NCBI GenBank assembly: GCA_035771175.1
Contig: CM069608.1
Location: 29,574,019-29,638,018, forward strand
DNA length: 64,000 nt
Direction of reading: 5' to 3'
Source: Paratinospora sagittata
Lineage: Eukaryota > Streptophyta > Magnoliopsida > Ranunculales > Menispermaceae
The position numbers and the translations under genes were made by a program. The notes under the pieces were generated by a model. It saw only the letters and a program-made list of their open reading frames with translations. It was not told the DNA's origin and did not search any database. Below, one piece after another: positions 9,938 through 23,100 of this stretch; positions within the stretch are counted from its first letter, which is position 1, and the number at the start of each line of letters is the position of its first letter.

Positions 9938-12900
9938 TGGAAAACATTGTGAACACCAACCAACTGTGACGGTAGAGCAACTCGACAAGCCAATGGACCT
10001 ATCCTCTCAAGGATCTCAAATGACCCTAAAAATCGTGGTGCAAGCTTTCCTTTAACCTCGAATCTCATCTAGCCTTTCATTGGAGAAGTTTTCAACAAAA
10101 CTTGGTCTCCCATTGAAAACTCTAGAGGTCTATGCCTCTTGTCAAAATAACTCTTTTGACGATCTTAGATTGTCTTCAACTTCTGTCTGATCTATTTAGT
10201 CTTTTCTCTGTGATCCATAATAACAGTTGGCCCCAATAACTGTGACTCTCAAACCTCATACCAGCAAGTAGGAAATCTACAAGGTCTACCATATAGAGCC
10301 TCGAAGTTAGCCTCATAGATATTAGTATACACACGTTACATAGATACTATATTCATTCCAATTTCTACCAAACTCTAATATGCAAGATCTGAGCATGCTC
10401 TCAAGCATCAAAATCACTCTCTCAGTCTGAGAGTAAAATGCCAAACTGAGATAGAGAAGGGATCCACATCGAGTTTGCATCTTCTCACAAACCTTGATCA
10501 AATTCTCAGATCATAATCTGACATAATAATCATGGGCATCCCATAATATCTTACTACCTCATATATATACCATTTGCTCAGTCTATCAATAAAGTCGCAG
10601 GGGTTCATTGGAAGAATTTTTTTTTATAGACTTATCAGTCCATCAATGGTTATCCAAATGACATTATATCTACCCAAAACCTGTAAAATACTATATGAAT
10701 TCCATTGTCATTCAACGCAGTCCACGTTACTAATTCCATAATCATTTTTACCGATACCGAAATTATATTATCACCTATCTTTCTCTCACTGAATATGAGC
10801 ATCAATCAACTAAACATGTATTTGACCATAAATATTATCTCGTGGGATAATGGAGAGTGCACTTATAATTGTAACTCCCATTCTTTAACAACCACCAGTT
10901 GTGGCCAACTGGTAAGGTACCACCCCAATCTCAGCCTATTCCCTACTCAATGTATCAACGACTACTCTGGCCTTTCCTAGGATAATACTCCTATGTGAAG
11001 TCATAACCCCTCGTAAATTCTAGCCACATTTATTGCCTCATATTCCTTTTCTTTCTGATCAAACAATTATTTCATACTCTTATAATCTGAAACTGATGTG
11101 AATATTTCACTATAGAAGTAATGCCCTCATAATTCCAAAACAAACACTAATAAACTCCTATTCATACACAAGATAGTTATTCTCATGCACTACCAATTAT
11201 CAGGATGCGTAAGCAATTAATTTATTCTCTTGTATCAATACATAACCCAGATCAGGACGTGATATATATATATTCTTATAAATCACAATTACTTTCCCAG
11301 GTTCTGGAAATGTTAATACAATCAATTCTTCTTTTTTCAATTTTATTAGAGCTTTTTCATACTCCACGGTCCACATATTATAAAACATTCTTCTGGGTTA
11401 ACCTTGTGAGTAGAACAACTAGCTTTAAAAATTCCTCCACGCACTTTCTATAAGATTCAGCTAATCCCAAAGAACCTTTGATTTCTGTTCTTGGATTCAA
11501 GCTTGACTAATTTGTGATCATTTTGATCTTTACAGTATCCCTAAAGATACTATTTACTCTAACCACATGATCTAGAAATTCTTATCTTATTTATCCAAGT
11601 TTTTACATTTACTGAGCTTGGCACGCAATCTGTGCTCTCTCAGTATCTATAATGAAATCATAAGGTGCATTTCATGCTCCTTTCAAATCCTAGAATAAAT
11701 AAATATGTCATCACTAAAGACTATAAAATGACCAAGATATGACTCGCATACTTACTACATCAAATCCATAAACATGATTGATGCATAATTTAATCCAAAG
11801 AATATTTCAAAAAATTCACATTGTCCATATCTTGTCTTAACGACAGTCTCCATTACATCCTCCCTCCGAATTTTCAACTAACGGTGCCTACATCACAAAG
11901 TGATCTCAAAAAAATTCGGCTCCATTTAGTTAATCGAATTCAACCATCTACCCATGGTAGAAGATATTTATTATCTACTATCACCCTACCCACTTAATCA
12001 ATAATTTACAATAAAACACATGTTATTGTACTTTATTTTCAGATTATTACAAATGTTCTTCAGGGTAGCATATTAAGGATAATAAATCTTTTTTCTTTCA
12101 CTAAGTCCTCTAATTGTACATTGAATACAAACAATTCCATAGGTGTTTTGTATATGATGGAATGGAGAGGGGTGTTATATTGTGCATTAGTTTTATAATG
12201 CTTTCAATCCCCCGTCTAGGTGGCAATCCTGATAAATCATCAAAAAACACACATTAGCGTACTTGCTCACCACAGGAATTTCAATCAACTGTATGCCTTA
12301 TCTATTCTCTCCAAATGGCTTTGTACTAGCTATAATTTCATCTCCTCATTAGTAGTCATCCTATCTCTGATTAAGAGGTTTCGAGGAAATCAATCCTCAA
12401 TACTCAAGATGAGGATTCTTCTTATTATTTAGAATATTACTTCTTTTTGAAAAGATACTCCACCTGGCATGATAGGTGGCCAGCCAATAATGCCCAATAA
12501 AGTACCAAATCTCAAAAATTTATATTCTAAAGTCAATAATTATTTTATGCCTCTCATATTTATCTGGCAAAGTTCACAGCCTCGTTACGGTAGATTCTCT
12601 CTCCTGCAATTGTACTCAAAATTTATGACGTACTAGTTTCAACAAAAGATACATACCATCTATTTACCGTGTTACCAGAGATTTAAGACCAGGTATATCA
12701 AGCAATTTATCAAAATAAACTCAATTATAAAATGTTGATCATACCTTCTATCGAAGTCTTACTGGTGTCAAGATATGACGATGTGATTAACTTAGTTGGT
12801 TCTCCCATAGTAGAAGAAGTCACGCTAACTGGAATCATTGAGGTGTTGGGCATTGGTTAGAGCGGACATTGACTCCTTCTGTGTCCCCTCAAACTACATC

Positions 12901-13673
12901 GATAACAAACAGTCAAAGGCCCACGTGTCATCGATCCGATCTACCCCTCCATTCCCATCACCAATATCTGGCCACTACCTAATCCCATTTTCGGTGGCCC
13001 TGGCTATTTGTCCGAAACGTTTTGATCTAAGGGTCTTTCAATAATCTGTGTTTATCTATCTATTATCAATGGAACTGGAGCCCCAGGTAATTCTGGAGTC
13101 TCAATTCCACTTAATGCCTCAACCATCCTTGCTTTCTTTTGCTCTGCCCACCATTTCTTGTTCCATCTGGTTCTCTTCTTTCCCAAAAATGGCATATAGG
13201 GATTAGCTAGTGATGGCTACATAGGTGGAACTATTGTTGCCCCAAATTGTTGTATATTCTCTGCAACCTGTACTCCTGCAGTCGCACCAATACCATGAGT
13301 GCCCACCGTAGGTTACTGGGATCTCAGATCTTTGCCAATCTTTTTGCAACTTGATTATCAGCTCCATAAGTTGAGTACTTTGTTGCTATTGGGTAGCAAT
13401 TAGCTTCATAAGTTGAACAATTTGTTGTTGTTGGGTTGCTATCAACCCTTCCAACATTCTGATCTTTTCCTTATCAGTGTCTCCCATTTCTAACCTTGAT
13501 TGATCTTTCCTTAGAATTTTGTAATTACATATACAGGTGATTATCAATCATGGTAGCATAATGGTTTGATCCTGAACATACTAATATTATCCATATATAT
13601 ACCCATATAAACAACATATCACTATAAATCTTTTACCTTTCTAAGGCTTTTAAACCTAACAAATCTTTCCCTC
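9938..13673 (-). pseudogene. Gypsy 1 gag-pol remnants
   Basis: Strongly decayed Ty3/gypsy polyprotein on the - strand. Near the 3' end (about 10070 down to 9945) it reads KGKLAPRFLGSFEILERIGP and then GVHNVFHV, the conserved C-terminal integrase region before the chromodomain position. About 11388-11200 reads as the RNase H start of the polyprotein (PDLGYVLIQENKLIAYAS). Stops and frameshifts are throughout and no domain is intact. It corresponds piece by piece to 24415-28828 of gypsy 2. The gag part, next to the primer-binding site, is not recognisable residue by residue. Confidence 0.75.
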
Positions 13674-13685
13674 TGATACCAACGT
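13674..13685 (-). other. Primer-binding site of gypsy 1
   Basis: On the - strand the 5' LTR end (TTGTGACA) is followed by acgTTGGTATCAGAG, the usual complement to the 3' end of initiator tRNA-Met used to prime reverse transcription. This fixes the orientation. Confidence 0.75.
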
Positions 13686-15792
13686 TGTCACAAGCCCCTC
13701 CGTAAGATGACATCACGACTGGCGTTGAATACCACATACACCATACGCCATACATAGACATATATGATACCCTTTCAGCCTTCTTTCGTAACAAAATACA
13801 TAAAAATCATTAAAAACAAATTGGCACAATCTTCCCATCAATATGAGATTCCACATACACCTGATAGTCATCACATCAACAAATACACCAAAATCATACA
13901 CACATGATATCAAGATCATAATCCATATATCTTTCCATATCGTTCATATGTATCCATACCATTTACATGTCCATACATTCCATTATCGTTAGTTTCTCAA
14001 AACCATATACATATCTACTACAATTATACATATCATAAGTAGTGATATATATGTATATAAAGTATGAGACATAAACCAAGCTCCCTGTTCATACATACAT
14101 TACAAATAGGCAGCAAGTACAGATCAACCCTTTGTAGCCTTGCCTTTTACCCTTGTAGTCACCACTTATAATAAAAATGAGTGGGGTGAGCTACAACAAG
14201 CCCAGTGAGTAATCTACCAATGGCATTACATATGCATTTATAATAAAACATGAAATTTAAATCAACATAAATCCGATATGCAAGCAACATGTAAATATCA
14301 ATACATGATTAAGATACTATTCGCACCACTTTATACATATCATACAATGCATAAAACAAATGAATCAAATCTTTACAATCAGATACATGAGTGCATTCTT
14401 CCCCTTAATGCATATTAGAGGAACATTTGCCTTATCTGACCATCCACTCCGATCATTCTCGGGCCTCATCCATTTCTAGGAACTGCGCTAATGCCATGAG
14501 TATTTACTCTATACTCATGCAAGTCTACGAACCTAGAGACCTACCCCAATGGAATTGATCACATATTTTTCTTACTCTAGTAAACCTAAGTATGTTCGAT
14601 GTTCAAAATAAAGTTCAATGCAATCTAATTCACATGCTTCATTTCATCAAAACAAGGTTTACATATATACAGTGCCACATATAACAACCAAGGGTAGGAA
14701 TACTCACAACTATGGTGTACAACCTTACACCACAACACTTTCTACACACTTAACCAAATTAGCTCAATTGTACACTTTTACAGCACAATCTCCTCATTGC
14801 ACATGTTGTCCAATTCATCAATTCTTCCCTAATTCTTTGCAATTTTACATTGCGAATACATTCCCAATCAATTGCTAACCAAAATCACATCTAAAAATAG
14901 CTTAAACCACCATTAAAATCATCTCAAAACCTAGAACTGGTTCAATATAGCAGGTTTGAAGAAACAACACATTCAACCTCGAAAAATCAACAATTTTACC
15001 CTCAATTAAACCAAAAACTTGCAAGGAATCGTTTACCTATGATTACACCCAGCAATTCGCACAATTTTTTAGCTCAAACCCACTTTTCCAAGCTTTCAAT
15101 CTAGCCATGGAAATTACACAAATCTCACATATGTTAAACAGCTTAAAGAGAGGAACAAGAATCTGACATTTTCAACCAAAAAAACATGGATTCTCACCTT
15201 AGATTTGCGTACCTTAGCTCAATCCTTTCCTTTCCCTTTCGTTTCCTTTCTTTCCTCTAGCTTTTGCAAATGAAAATGAGCTAGAATGGTCGAGATTTCA
15301 TCTTAAATCACGCACAAACCGCTACACCGACCAGTTTTAAAAACTACCAGCCCCACAGAGAAACATGTTTCTCCCCAAGGGAACGCAAACACGTTTCCTT
15401 GATGCCTAGAAAATGAATTTTCTCTGAAAGTTTTGTGAGAAACGTGTTTCCTTGAGAATTTTTTGAAAAACTATGCTCTCAAGTTTTCATTACAAAAACG
15501 CATTTCCCTTTAAGAAACGCGTTTCTCTAAAAATTTTCAGAAAACTCTACTATCGGATTTTCACTTCAGAAACGCGTTTCCCTTTAAGAAACGCGTTTCT
15601 CAATGCTCTAGGTGAAAATTTCACTAAGTGTTAGGTTTTCATGCTATGTGTAGAGTCCAGGTACAATTACCACCCTATTATACACACATTCACCCTATTC
15701 TAAGGCCATACACACATGTATATGCGTACAAATACACCTAACAATATGTATAAATCAACATACGGGCTTGACTCTTAAGTGCGGGCATTACA
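13686..15792 (-). repeat. 5' LTR of gypsy 1
   Basis: 2107 bp from TGTCACAAG to GGGCATTACA (+ strand reading), next to the target duplication ctgga. It is intact apart from point changes, and serves as the reference for the nested insertions in the 3' LTR. Its promoter-distal part holds GAAACGCGTTTC-type inverted motifs (about 15360-15600, several repeats), also present at about 9600-9810. Confidence 0.82.
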
Positions 15793-18700
15793 CTGGATAG
15801 GTGGCTTTGTAATCAGGAGTGGCTACATCTTTTCCCAAGATCTAAAGCTCATAATTTGGAGTTTTGGTTCTCGGATCACAGACCCATCCTTCTGAGAACC
15901 GATAATTCTTTATTCCAGTTTGGCTCCAAGCCATTCTGGTTCAAAGAAGTATGGATTCAAGAATAGGGTTTCAAGGATACGATATATGTGGCATGGAGAC
16001 AGTGGCCATTAAGTGGGAATACGGTGCTAGATAAGATCACAAACTGCAGTCTAAGGCTTCGTTCATGAAGCAAATGGACAATGAAAAGGAATACAAAAGA
16101 AATTAAAAAAGCCAGAGGTGAATTGACGTCCCTACAAAATACGGCCCCTTCGAACCCGACTATGATAGATCACATCAGCACCATGGAAACAAGATTGGCT
16201 GATCTAATAGAGAAAGGGGAAACTTACTACAGACAGTAGGCCAAAGCCCTCTGGTTACAAGTTGGTGATCGAACTCAATTTTTTTTCATAGCAAGGCAAC
16301 CCACTGGAAAAAGAAGAAAACCATCAAAGGCATCACAGGTAGTCAAGGAGAATGGATCGAAGAAAAGAATCGCATTGGTGATGTTTTTATAAATTATTTT
16401 AATAATTTGTTTAATTCTAGTTGTCCCACCTTCAGTGTTATTAATGATGTTACTTCAAGTGTGGACAGCAAGAATACCCCAGCAATGTCTACCATCCTTG
16501 ACATGAGATTCTCAGTAGATGAAGTCAGAACAACACTCTTCCAAATTAACCCATCCAAAGTTCCTGGAGCGGATGGCATGTCAGTGGCCTTCTACCAAAA
16601 TTGTTCGGACGTGGTGGGTGATGACATTACTCGCCTATGTTTAGATGTGTTGAACAATGGGAGATCGGTGGAGAAGCTAAACCACACTCATATAGTCCTC
16701 AGTCCAAAGAAAACCACCCCGCCCATGTTATAGATTTTTGGCCTATTAGTCTTTGTAATGTTATCTACAAGATCATTACCAAGACAATGACGAATAGACT
16801 ACAGTTGTTAATGGATGACCTGATTTCTGAGAACCAGAGTGCATTTGTATCAGGGTGGCTGATCTCAGACAACATTCTTATTGGTTTTGAATGCCTACAT
16901 TCACTAAATGCAAGCGAGCACACTCTCACAACATCTATCTCTTAAGCTAGACACGAGCAAAGCATACGACAGAGTTGAGTGGAATTCCCTGGAAGGTATG
17001 ATGCAAGCCATTGGTTTTAGCTCAAGTTGGATTAACCTTGTCATGAGGTGTGTGTCAACTGTTTCATATTCGATAACTGTTAATGGTGATCTGTATGGGA
17101 ATATTTCTCCTAAGAGGGGTCTTCGTCAAGGGGACCATTTTTCCCCTGTTTTATTTAATCTATGTGCGGAAGGGCTCTCACCTACTGACCAAGGCTGAAA
17201 TGAGAAAATATATATCAGGCATCCAGTTCAGAAGGGGTGGTCCAACGATCTCTCATCTTTTCTTCGTTAACGATAGCTTGATGTTCATCAAAACCTCCAG
17301 GAAGGAATGTGCAATCTTGAAAACTATTTTGAATGCCTATTCCGTAACTTTCAAACTAGATATAAATCTAGCCAAATCCTCTCTTTTCTCTGGTAAACAA
17401 GTTCCACCACGGGTGAGGAATATTATAAAAGACTATCTAGGTGTACAGGAAGTGGCTTGTCCAACTAAATACTTAGGGATGCCCTCTTTGATTGCCAGAA
17501 ACAAAATAAAAGCCTTCACACCTATCATTGAAAAAGTCTAGAATAAGCTCAACGACTGGAAGAGTGCCTTTTTTTATGAAGAGGGGAGGGAAGTGTTGCT
17601 AAAAGTAGTGGTTCAAGATATTCCCACATATATGATGGGCTGCTTTAAACTTCCTGTGGCTATTTGGAAGAAAATAGAGTCTCATGACGAGATTTTGGTG
17701 AGGTGATACTTCTATGAAATACAAAGTGCACTAGAAGAAATGGAGTGACTTAAGTTTGTCCAAAACATGGGGCGGTTTGGGTTTCAAAAACATAGATGCT
17801 TTCAATCAAGCAATGCTGAGAAAGCAAGGCTGGAGACTTCTAACCAAGAAAGGGTCATTGGCGGAGGTGTTGTTGAAGAGCAAATATTATCCTAATACCA
17901 ATTTTCTGAGTGCTAGAATTGGTCACAGACCCTCCTTACTTTGGAGAAGCATTCTACGGGGGAATGAACTACTAAACAAAGGTTTAAGATGGCATATTGG
18001 AACAGGCAATGAGGTTAAAATATATCATGATCCATGGCTGCCTAGAGAGTCCACCTTCAAGCCTTTTTCACTGATTGCCTTACCAGAAGATTCCCTCATT
18101 GTTGTTTTGATGAACGATCAAGGTGAGTAGAAGAAACCGTTAATTCAGGAGCGTTTTCTTAAGGAAGATAGTGACTTGATCCTTTCCATCCCTATCAGTT
18201 CAAGATGCCTAGATTATTTATTACTATGGCATTATGAGAAGTCTGGTTGTTACACCATCAAGAGTGAGTATCATGTGGCCTTCAAGTCTAAATCCCCATG
18301 CTCATCCTCATCTCATCTATCGTTAACCACCTGGTGGAAGAAGATAAGGAACCTCAAGATACCTAACAAAACTAAGATATTCTTCTGGAGAGTGATACAT
18401 AATAGCCTACCCTCTGGCGATAATTTGCAAAGGAGAAATATCACCCCTATGGAGCATTGCAAATTGTGCAGGGCTGGAATGAAATCTCTACGTCATGTTC
18501 TAGTAGAATGTGACGTGGTGGTGGAGGCTTGGAACCAATGCTTCAATAATACAAAAACTTCCCTTCCCACTACTCCTAACCTGCATTACTTAATATCAGC
18601 AGGCGGAGATCTTCTCACAAATGGTCAGCACCTGGCCATCACTCTCTTGTGGTCCATATGGAATAACAAGAACTCAGTAGTGCATGAAGAAAAGGGCTGG

Positions 18701-19109
18701 CGTGGAATCGAGCTGGCGGATTGGGAAAAACCCTCTCTCTTAAAATACCAAGAAGCCAATGAAAGGAAGGCATCGAGACACGCTAATGGCGAACAACCAG
18801 TTCAAGATGATTCAAGGAATTGACTTCCCCCACCACCAAGAGAGTACAAGACGAATGTGGATGCCGCAATCGATGCCTAACAGAATAAGATAGGGCTGGG
18901 AGTAATGATTCGCAATGAGAAGGGGTCAGGTGATACTTGCAACAGAGATTCCATTGAGAATAAACTGCCTAGTTGACCTTGCTGAAAGTCTAGCTATTAA
19001 AGAAGGCTTGAAATTGGCCCAAGAAATTCATTGTCGTCCTCTTTGGATCGAATCAGATGCGCTGAATGTGATCAGACTTATCAATAGAAAAAACTTTGGC
19101 AGATCAAAG
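15793..19109 (+). pseudogene. LINE reverse transcriptase, zinc-binding and RNase H domains (3' half of split LINE)
   Basis: Continues the LINE broken at 1174 (LDRWLCNQEW). In order: linker to RT with WLQVGDRTQFFFHSKA (about 16250); RT with NPSKVPGADGMSVAFYQ (about 16550), SLCNVIYKIITKTMTNRL (about 16755), DTSKAYDRVEW (about 16950) and GLRQGDHFSPVLFN (about 17118); the catalytic box reads FVND at about 17263 where FADD is usual, so the active site is damaged. Then KYLGMPS (about 17467), a zf-RVT domain (about 18327-18540, IPNKTKIFFWRVIHNSLPS and CKLC...H...EC), and a plant-type RNase H (about 18960-19095, ESLAIKEGLKLA). Several stops and frameshifts. It ends where copia copy 1 is inserted (flank caaag); no further LINE sequence appears after that element. 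Confidence 0.88.
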
Positions 19110-19500
19110 TTTGGGGACCAACCCTATGTGGCAGACTAGGAGACAAGTGGGCTGCTGCAAGTGGCGCATTCGGAGCCGTTAGAAAACGGCGCCGAATGCA
19201 CCAAAAGGGTATTATTATAATATTAAATATATATTATATTATATATTTATAATTACAAAAATGCCCCTGAATACTCTTACAAATAGGGCTTAACTTCATT
19301 CTTGAAATTCATGTTCAGTGAGTTAAATTTCTGAAATCTATTCTGAGATATCTAATTCAAGAGATCCAATCTGTAAGATCTATCTAAGGGTGAAGTAATA
19401 CAAGTTTGCTGTCTCCCGTGGACGTAAGTAATTTACCGAACCACGTTAAATATTGTTGTCTTATTTTTTCTTTCATGCTTTACTACGATTTCGCATAACA
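19110..19500 (+). repeat. 5' LTR of copia copy 1
   Basis: 391 bp; starts TTTGGGGACC where the 3' LTR has TGTGGGAACC, so the first G is mutated; ends CGCATAACA. It contains a hairpin at 19163-19202 (arms GGCGCATTCGG and CCGAATGCACC with an inner 6-bp stem GCCGTT/AACGGC). Confidence 0.85.
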
Positions 19501-19520
19501 AATTGGTATCAGAGCCAAGG
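19501..19520 (+). other. Primer-binding site of copia copy 1
   Basis: aaTTGGTATCAGAGCC immediately after the LTR, complementary to the 3' end of initiator tRNA-Met. Confidence 0.88.
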
Positions 19521-20170
19521 TTAAGCTTTGGAAGAAAAACAGACCCTCTGTCGAATTTTTTTTGAGACAACATCGAAATTTTCGAGATTCTGTAAAAGTG
19601 ATCGGAACTATTTTTTGGTCACCCGTGGAGGTAGCTCTTGTTTCCAGGAGTCCAACGCAATAAACGGCGAGAAAAATGGACAAGAAACGAGTTCTTAGGA
19701 GCCGATCAAAGTTTGATCCCTGTACAAGGTTTGCCGACGTTGTTCATCCCGACACTATTCTGACCCGGATCCGACCCAGATCCTGTACTGTTCACCGGCC
19801 CAGCCCTCTCAGTCTGCACTGTTCATCCCCCGACCCAGCTCACTCAGTCCGCGCTGTTCATCCGCTCTCCAGCCCACTCGGACCGCCGTTGTTCACCCGG
19901 CCCAGCCGTTTCGGTCCGATACTGTGCATCAGGCCCAGCCCTTTTCGGCCCGCAGTTGACCGAATCCATTTTCGGTTGACCAACCATATCCGGCTCATTT
20001 TTCGTCTGATTTCAGCAAAGTCAGACTCGTTTCCACCATTTTCGATCGTTCTGAACGCAACCGTGCAATCAGTTTCTATAGATTCAGCCCCTAAGTTATT
20101 GATATAGCTTAGTTTGAGTTGTTTATCATTTTTAAAGCACTTTTTAGCGTCATACATATCTTCGGTCTTA
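19521..20170 (+). other. Untranslated leader of copia copy 1
   Basis: 650 bases between the primer-binding site and the gag start. The middle (about 19780-19960) is made of diverged repeats of the type CTGTTCATCCGGCCCAGCC. Reading frames through it are by-products of the repeat, not genes. Confidence 0.7.
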
Positions 20171-23100
20171 ATGGCGGAGGAAATCCCAACCACAAGCAGG
20201 CCTTGGCAAAGAAGTTCGATGTCTAACGCAAAGTTCGAGGTGGAGAAATTCAACGGCACCAACAACTTTGGCATGTGGCAATGCGAAGTTCAAGATCTAT
20301 TATTCCGGGAAGGATCACATATCGCCTTGGAAACCAATCCCAAGGATATGTCCGATGATGATTGAAATTTTGTAAATCGTTAAGCTTGTGGAACAATCAG
20401 ACTTTGTTTAGAAAAAGATCAGAAGTACTTTGTCATGAAGGAGACTGGCAACAAGTCTCTAAAAGAAACTGGAGGACAAGTACACGACGAAAAGCATAGA
20501 GAACTGACTCTACCTGAAGAAGAAGCTCTTTCGTTTTTAGTACAAGAAAGGTACTCCCATGATTGAGCATCTTGATAATTTCAACAAGATTCTCGCTGAT
20601 CTACAAAATCTTGATGTTGAAGTTATTGATGAGGATAAGGCACTATTGTTGTTAAACTCTTTGCCTAAAAGTTATGAACATTTAACAACAACTTTGCTAT
20701 ATGGTAAAGATGATGTTAAATTCAGTGATGTTTCAAATGCTTTGGTGAACAACGAGTATCGAAGGAAGGACCAGCTCGATAACAAGGAAGCATCACCATA
20801 AGCCTTGACGGTATCCAAAGGCAGGGATAACAACAAATCTGATCGATCCAGTGGGCAAGGTCGATCTCGCTTAAAGTCAAAAAAACCTTCATCACGTCAA
20901 CGTCTTGCAAAGGATGAATGTGCCTTATGTCACCAAAAGGGGCACTGGAAGAAAGATTGTCCAAATAAGGGCAAGAAATATGCAAATGTGGCATAGAAGG
21001 CTGAAGAAGATTCTGCATTCTCAGTTTCATCTCTAGACAATCAGTCTGATAGATGGATATTAGATTCCGGATGTTCCTATCATATGTGTCCTAATCGAAG
21101 TTGGTTCTCAAAATTGGATGAGTTCAATGGAGGAGTCGTGCTCATGGGCAACAAAAATACTTGCCAAACAAAGGGTATTGGAACTATACGCCTAAAGATG
21201 CATGACGGTACAACAAGACGGCTCACGGAAGTCAGATATGTTCCAGATCTGAAGAAAAATCTGATCTCACTAGGAGTCCTTGATTCCAGCGGTTACAAGG
21301 TAACCATTGAAGGTGGAGTTCTGAAGGTTGTACGTGGAGCACTCTTGGCCATGAAGGGTACTCGGAAATGAAATCTCTATTTTCTTGATGGACACACAGT
21401 AATCGGAAGTGTATCAGCTTGCACCAGTTCTACTGATGTTTCATCGGACACTTCCCGACTTTGGCACATGCGGCTCGGACATGTTAGAGAGAAGACTTTT
21501 CAAACCTTGATAAAGCAAGGTTCTCTGAAAGGTGCAAAAATCGGGAAACTTGACTTCTGCGAGCATTGTATCTTAGGCAAGCAGACGAGAGTCAAGTTTG
21601 GAGCTGCAATCCACCACACAAAAGGAACATTAGATTATGTTCATACCGACGTTTGTGGACCCTCTCAAATTGCTTCATTGGGAGGTAAACGTTGGTTTGT
21701 TACTTTCATTGTTGATTTCTCACGCTATGTTTGGGTTTATACCATGAAGCATAAAGATGAAGTGCTAGATATCTTTCTTATATGGAAGAAAATGGTAGAA
21801 ACTCAAACGGGAATGAAGATTAAGAGGCTCAGATCTGATAATGGAGGAAAATACAAGTAAGACCCATTTCAGAGATTTTGTGAGAATGAAGGGATTGTCA
21901 GACATTTCATAGTCCCAGGCACGCCACAACAAAACGGTGTTGCTGAACGCATGAATCATACTTTGGTAGACAAAGTTCGCTGCATGTTATCTCATTCTGG
22001 ACTGAGCAAGGCATTTTGGGCTGAAGCTTTGTCATATGCCTATCATATCATCAATAGACTTCCTGCAACAACACTAGATGGCAAAACTCTCAATGAGGTA
22101 TGGTCCGGACACCCCGTTTCAGATTATGATTTTCTGCGCATTTTTGGATGCACTGCATATTTCCATGTGAAGGAATCAAAACTGGATCCTAGGTCCAAGA
22201 AAGCGATTTTCATGGGCTTTAGTGAAGGAGTTAAGGCTTTCCGACTATGGAACCCTGAGTCAAAGAAGATTGTACAAATAAAGCATACAGTTTCTGATAA
22301 AGAAAATCGAGATCCAGTTTTGCTTCAGCAGGTGGAGTTAGATATTCCAGTAACTCCTAGCAAGTCAGCAGAGATATCCAACCATCTTGAAGAAGACGAG
22401 GAAATCTCAGTTGAGGTGGAGGCTCTAGGACAAGACATCAGTCAACAACCAGAATCAATTGCCACCAGTCGACCAAGAAGAGAAATCCACAAACCTGCTC
22501 GGTACACTGACATGGTTGCATATGCATTTCCAGTCACCGGAAATGATATTCCATACAATTACAAAGATGTGAGCCAGAGTATGGAAAGTGATAAGTGGAA
22601 AATGGCAATGAATGAGGAGATGAAATCACTCCATCAGAATCAGACGTGGAAGTTGGTTCCACTTCCGAAAGGAAAGAAACCAATTGGCTGCAAATGGGTT
22701 TTTGCTAAGAATGAAGGCTCTCCCAGCACAGATGGTATCCGATACAAAGCCAGATTGGTAGCAAAAGGTTACGCTCAAAGGGAAGAAATTGACTACAATG
22801 AGGTATTCTCACCTGTTGTTAAGCATTCGTCAATTCGAACATTATTGGCTTTGGTTGCACAGTTTGATCTTGAGTTAGCCCAACTTAATGTCAAAACTGC
22901 TTTTCTGCATGGTAATTTGGAAGATGAGATATATATGTCTCAACCAGATGGATTCAAAGTACCAGGAAGAGAGATTGGGCTTACAAGTTGAGCAAGTCAT
23001 TATATGGCCTGAAGCAGTCACCGAGACAGTGGTACAAGCGATTTGACAGCTTCATCCAAGGGCAGAAATATACCCGGAGTTAGTTTGATCATTGTGTCTA

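Larger units (their letters stand above)
1175..15792 (-). mobile_element. Ty3/gypsy retrotransposon inserted in the LINE (gypsy 1)
   Basis: The element starts TGTTGCGAC and ends GCATTACA. It is flanked by the 5-bp duplication ctgga (1170-1174 and 15793-15797), and removing it restores the LINE frame (ERLD|RWLCN). It lies on the - strand: 5' LTR 13686-15792, primer-binding site next to it, pol remnants 9938-13673, 3' LTR 1175-9937. The 3' LTR has been filled with two later solo-LTR insertions. Without them it is about 2.03 kb, against 2.107 kb for the intact LTR; its last roughly 75 bp, with the polypurine tract and the end of pol, are deleted near 9937. All coding frames are heavily decayed, so it is an old insertion. 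Confidence 0.85.

Noticed and set aside
19676..20274. Open frames rich in Ser, Pro, His and Arg in copia leaders (also 45161-45641 and 49598-50216)
   Set aside because: They come from the CTGTTCATCCGGCCC-type tandem repeat, differ in frame among the three copies and precede the real gag start.
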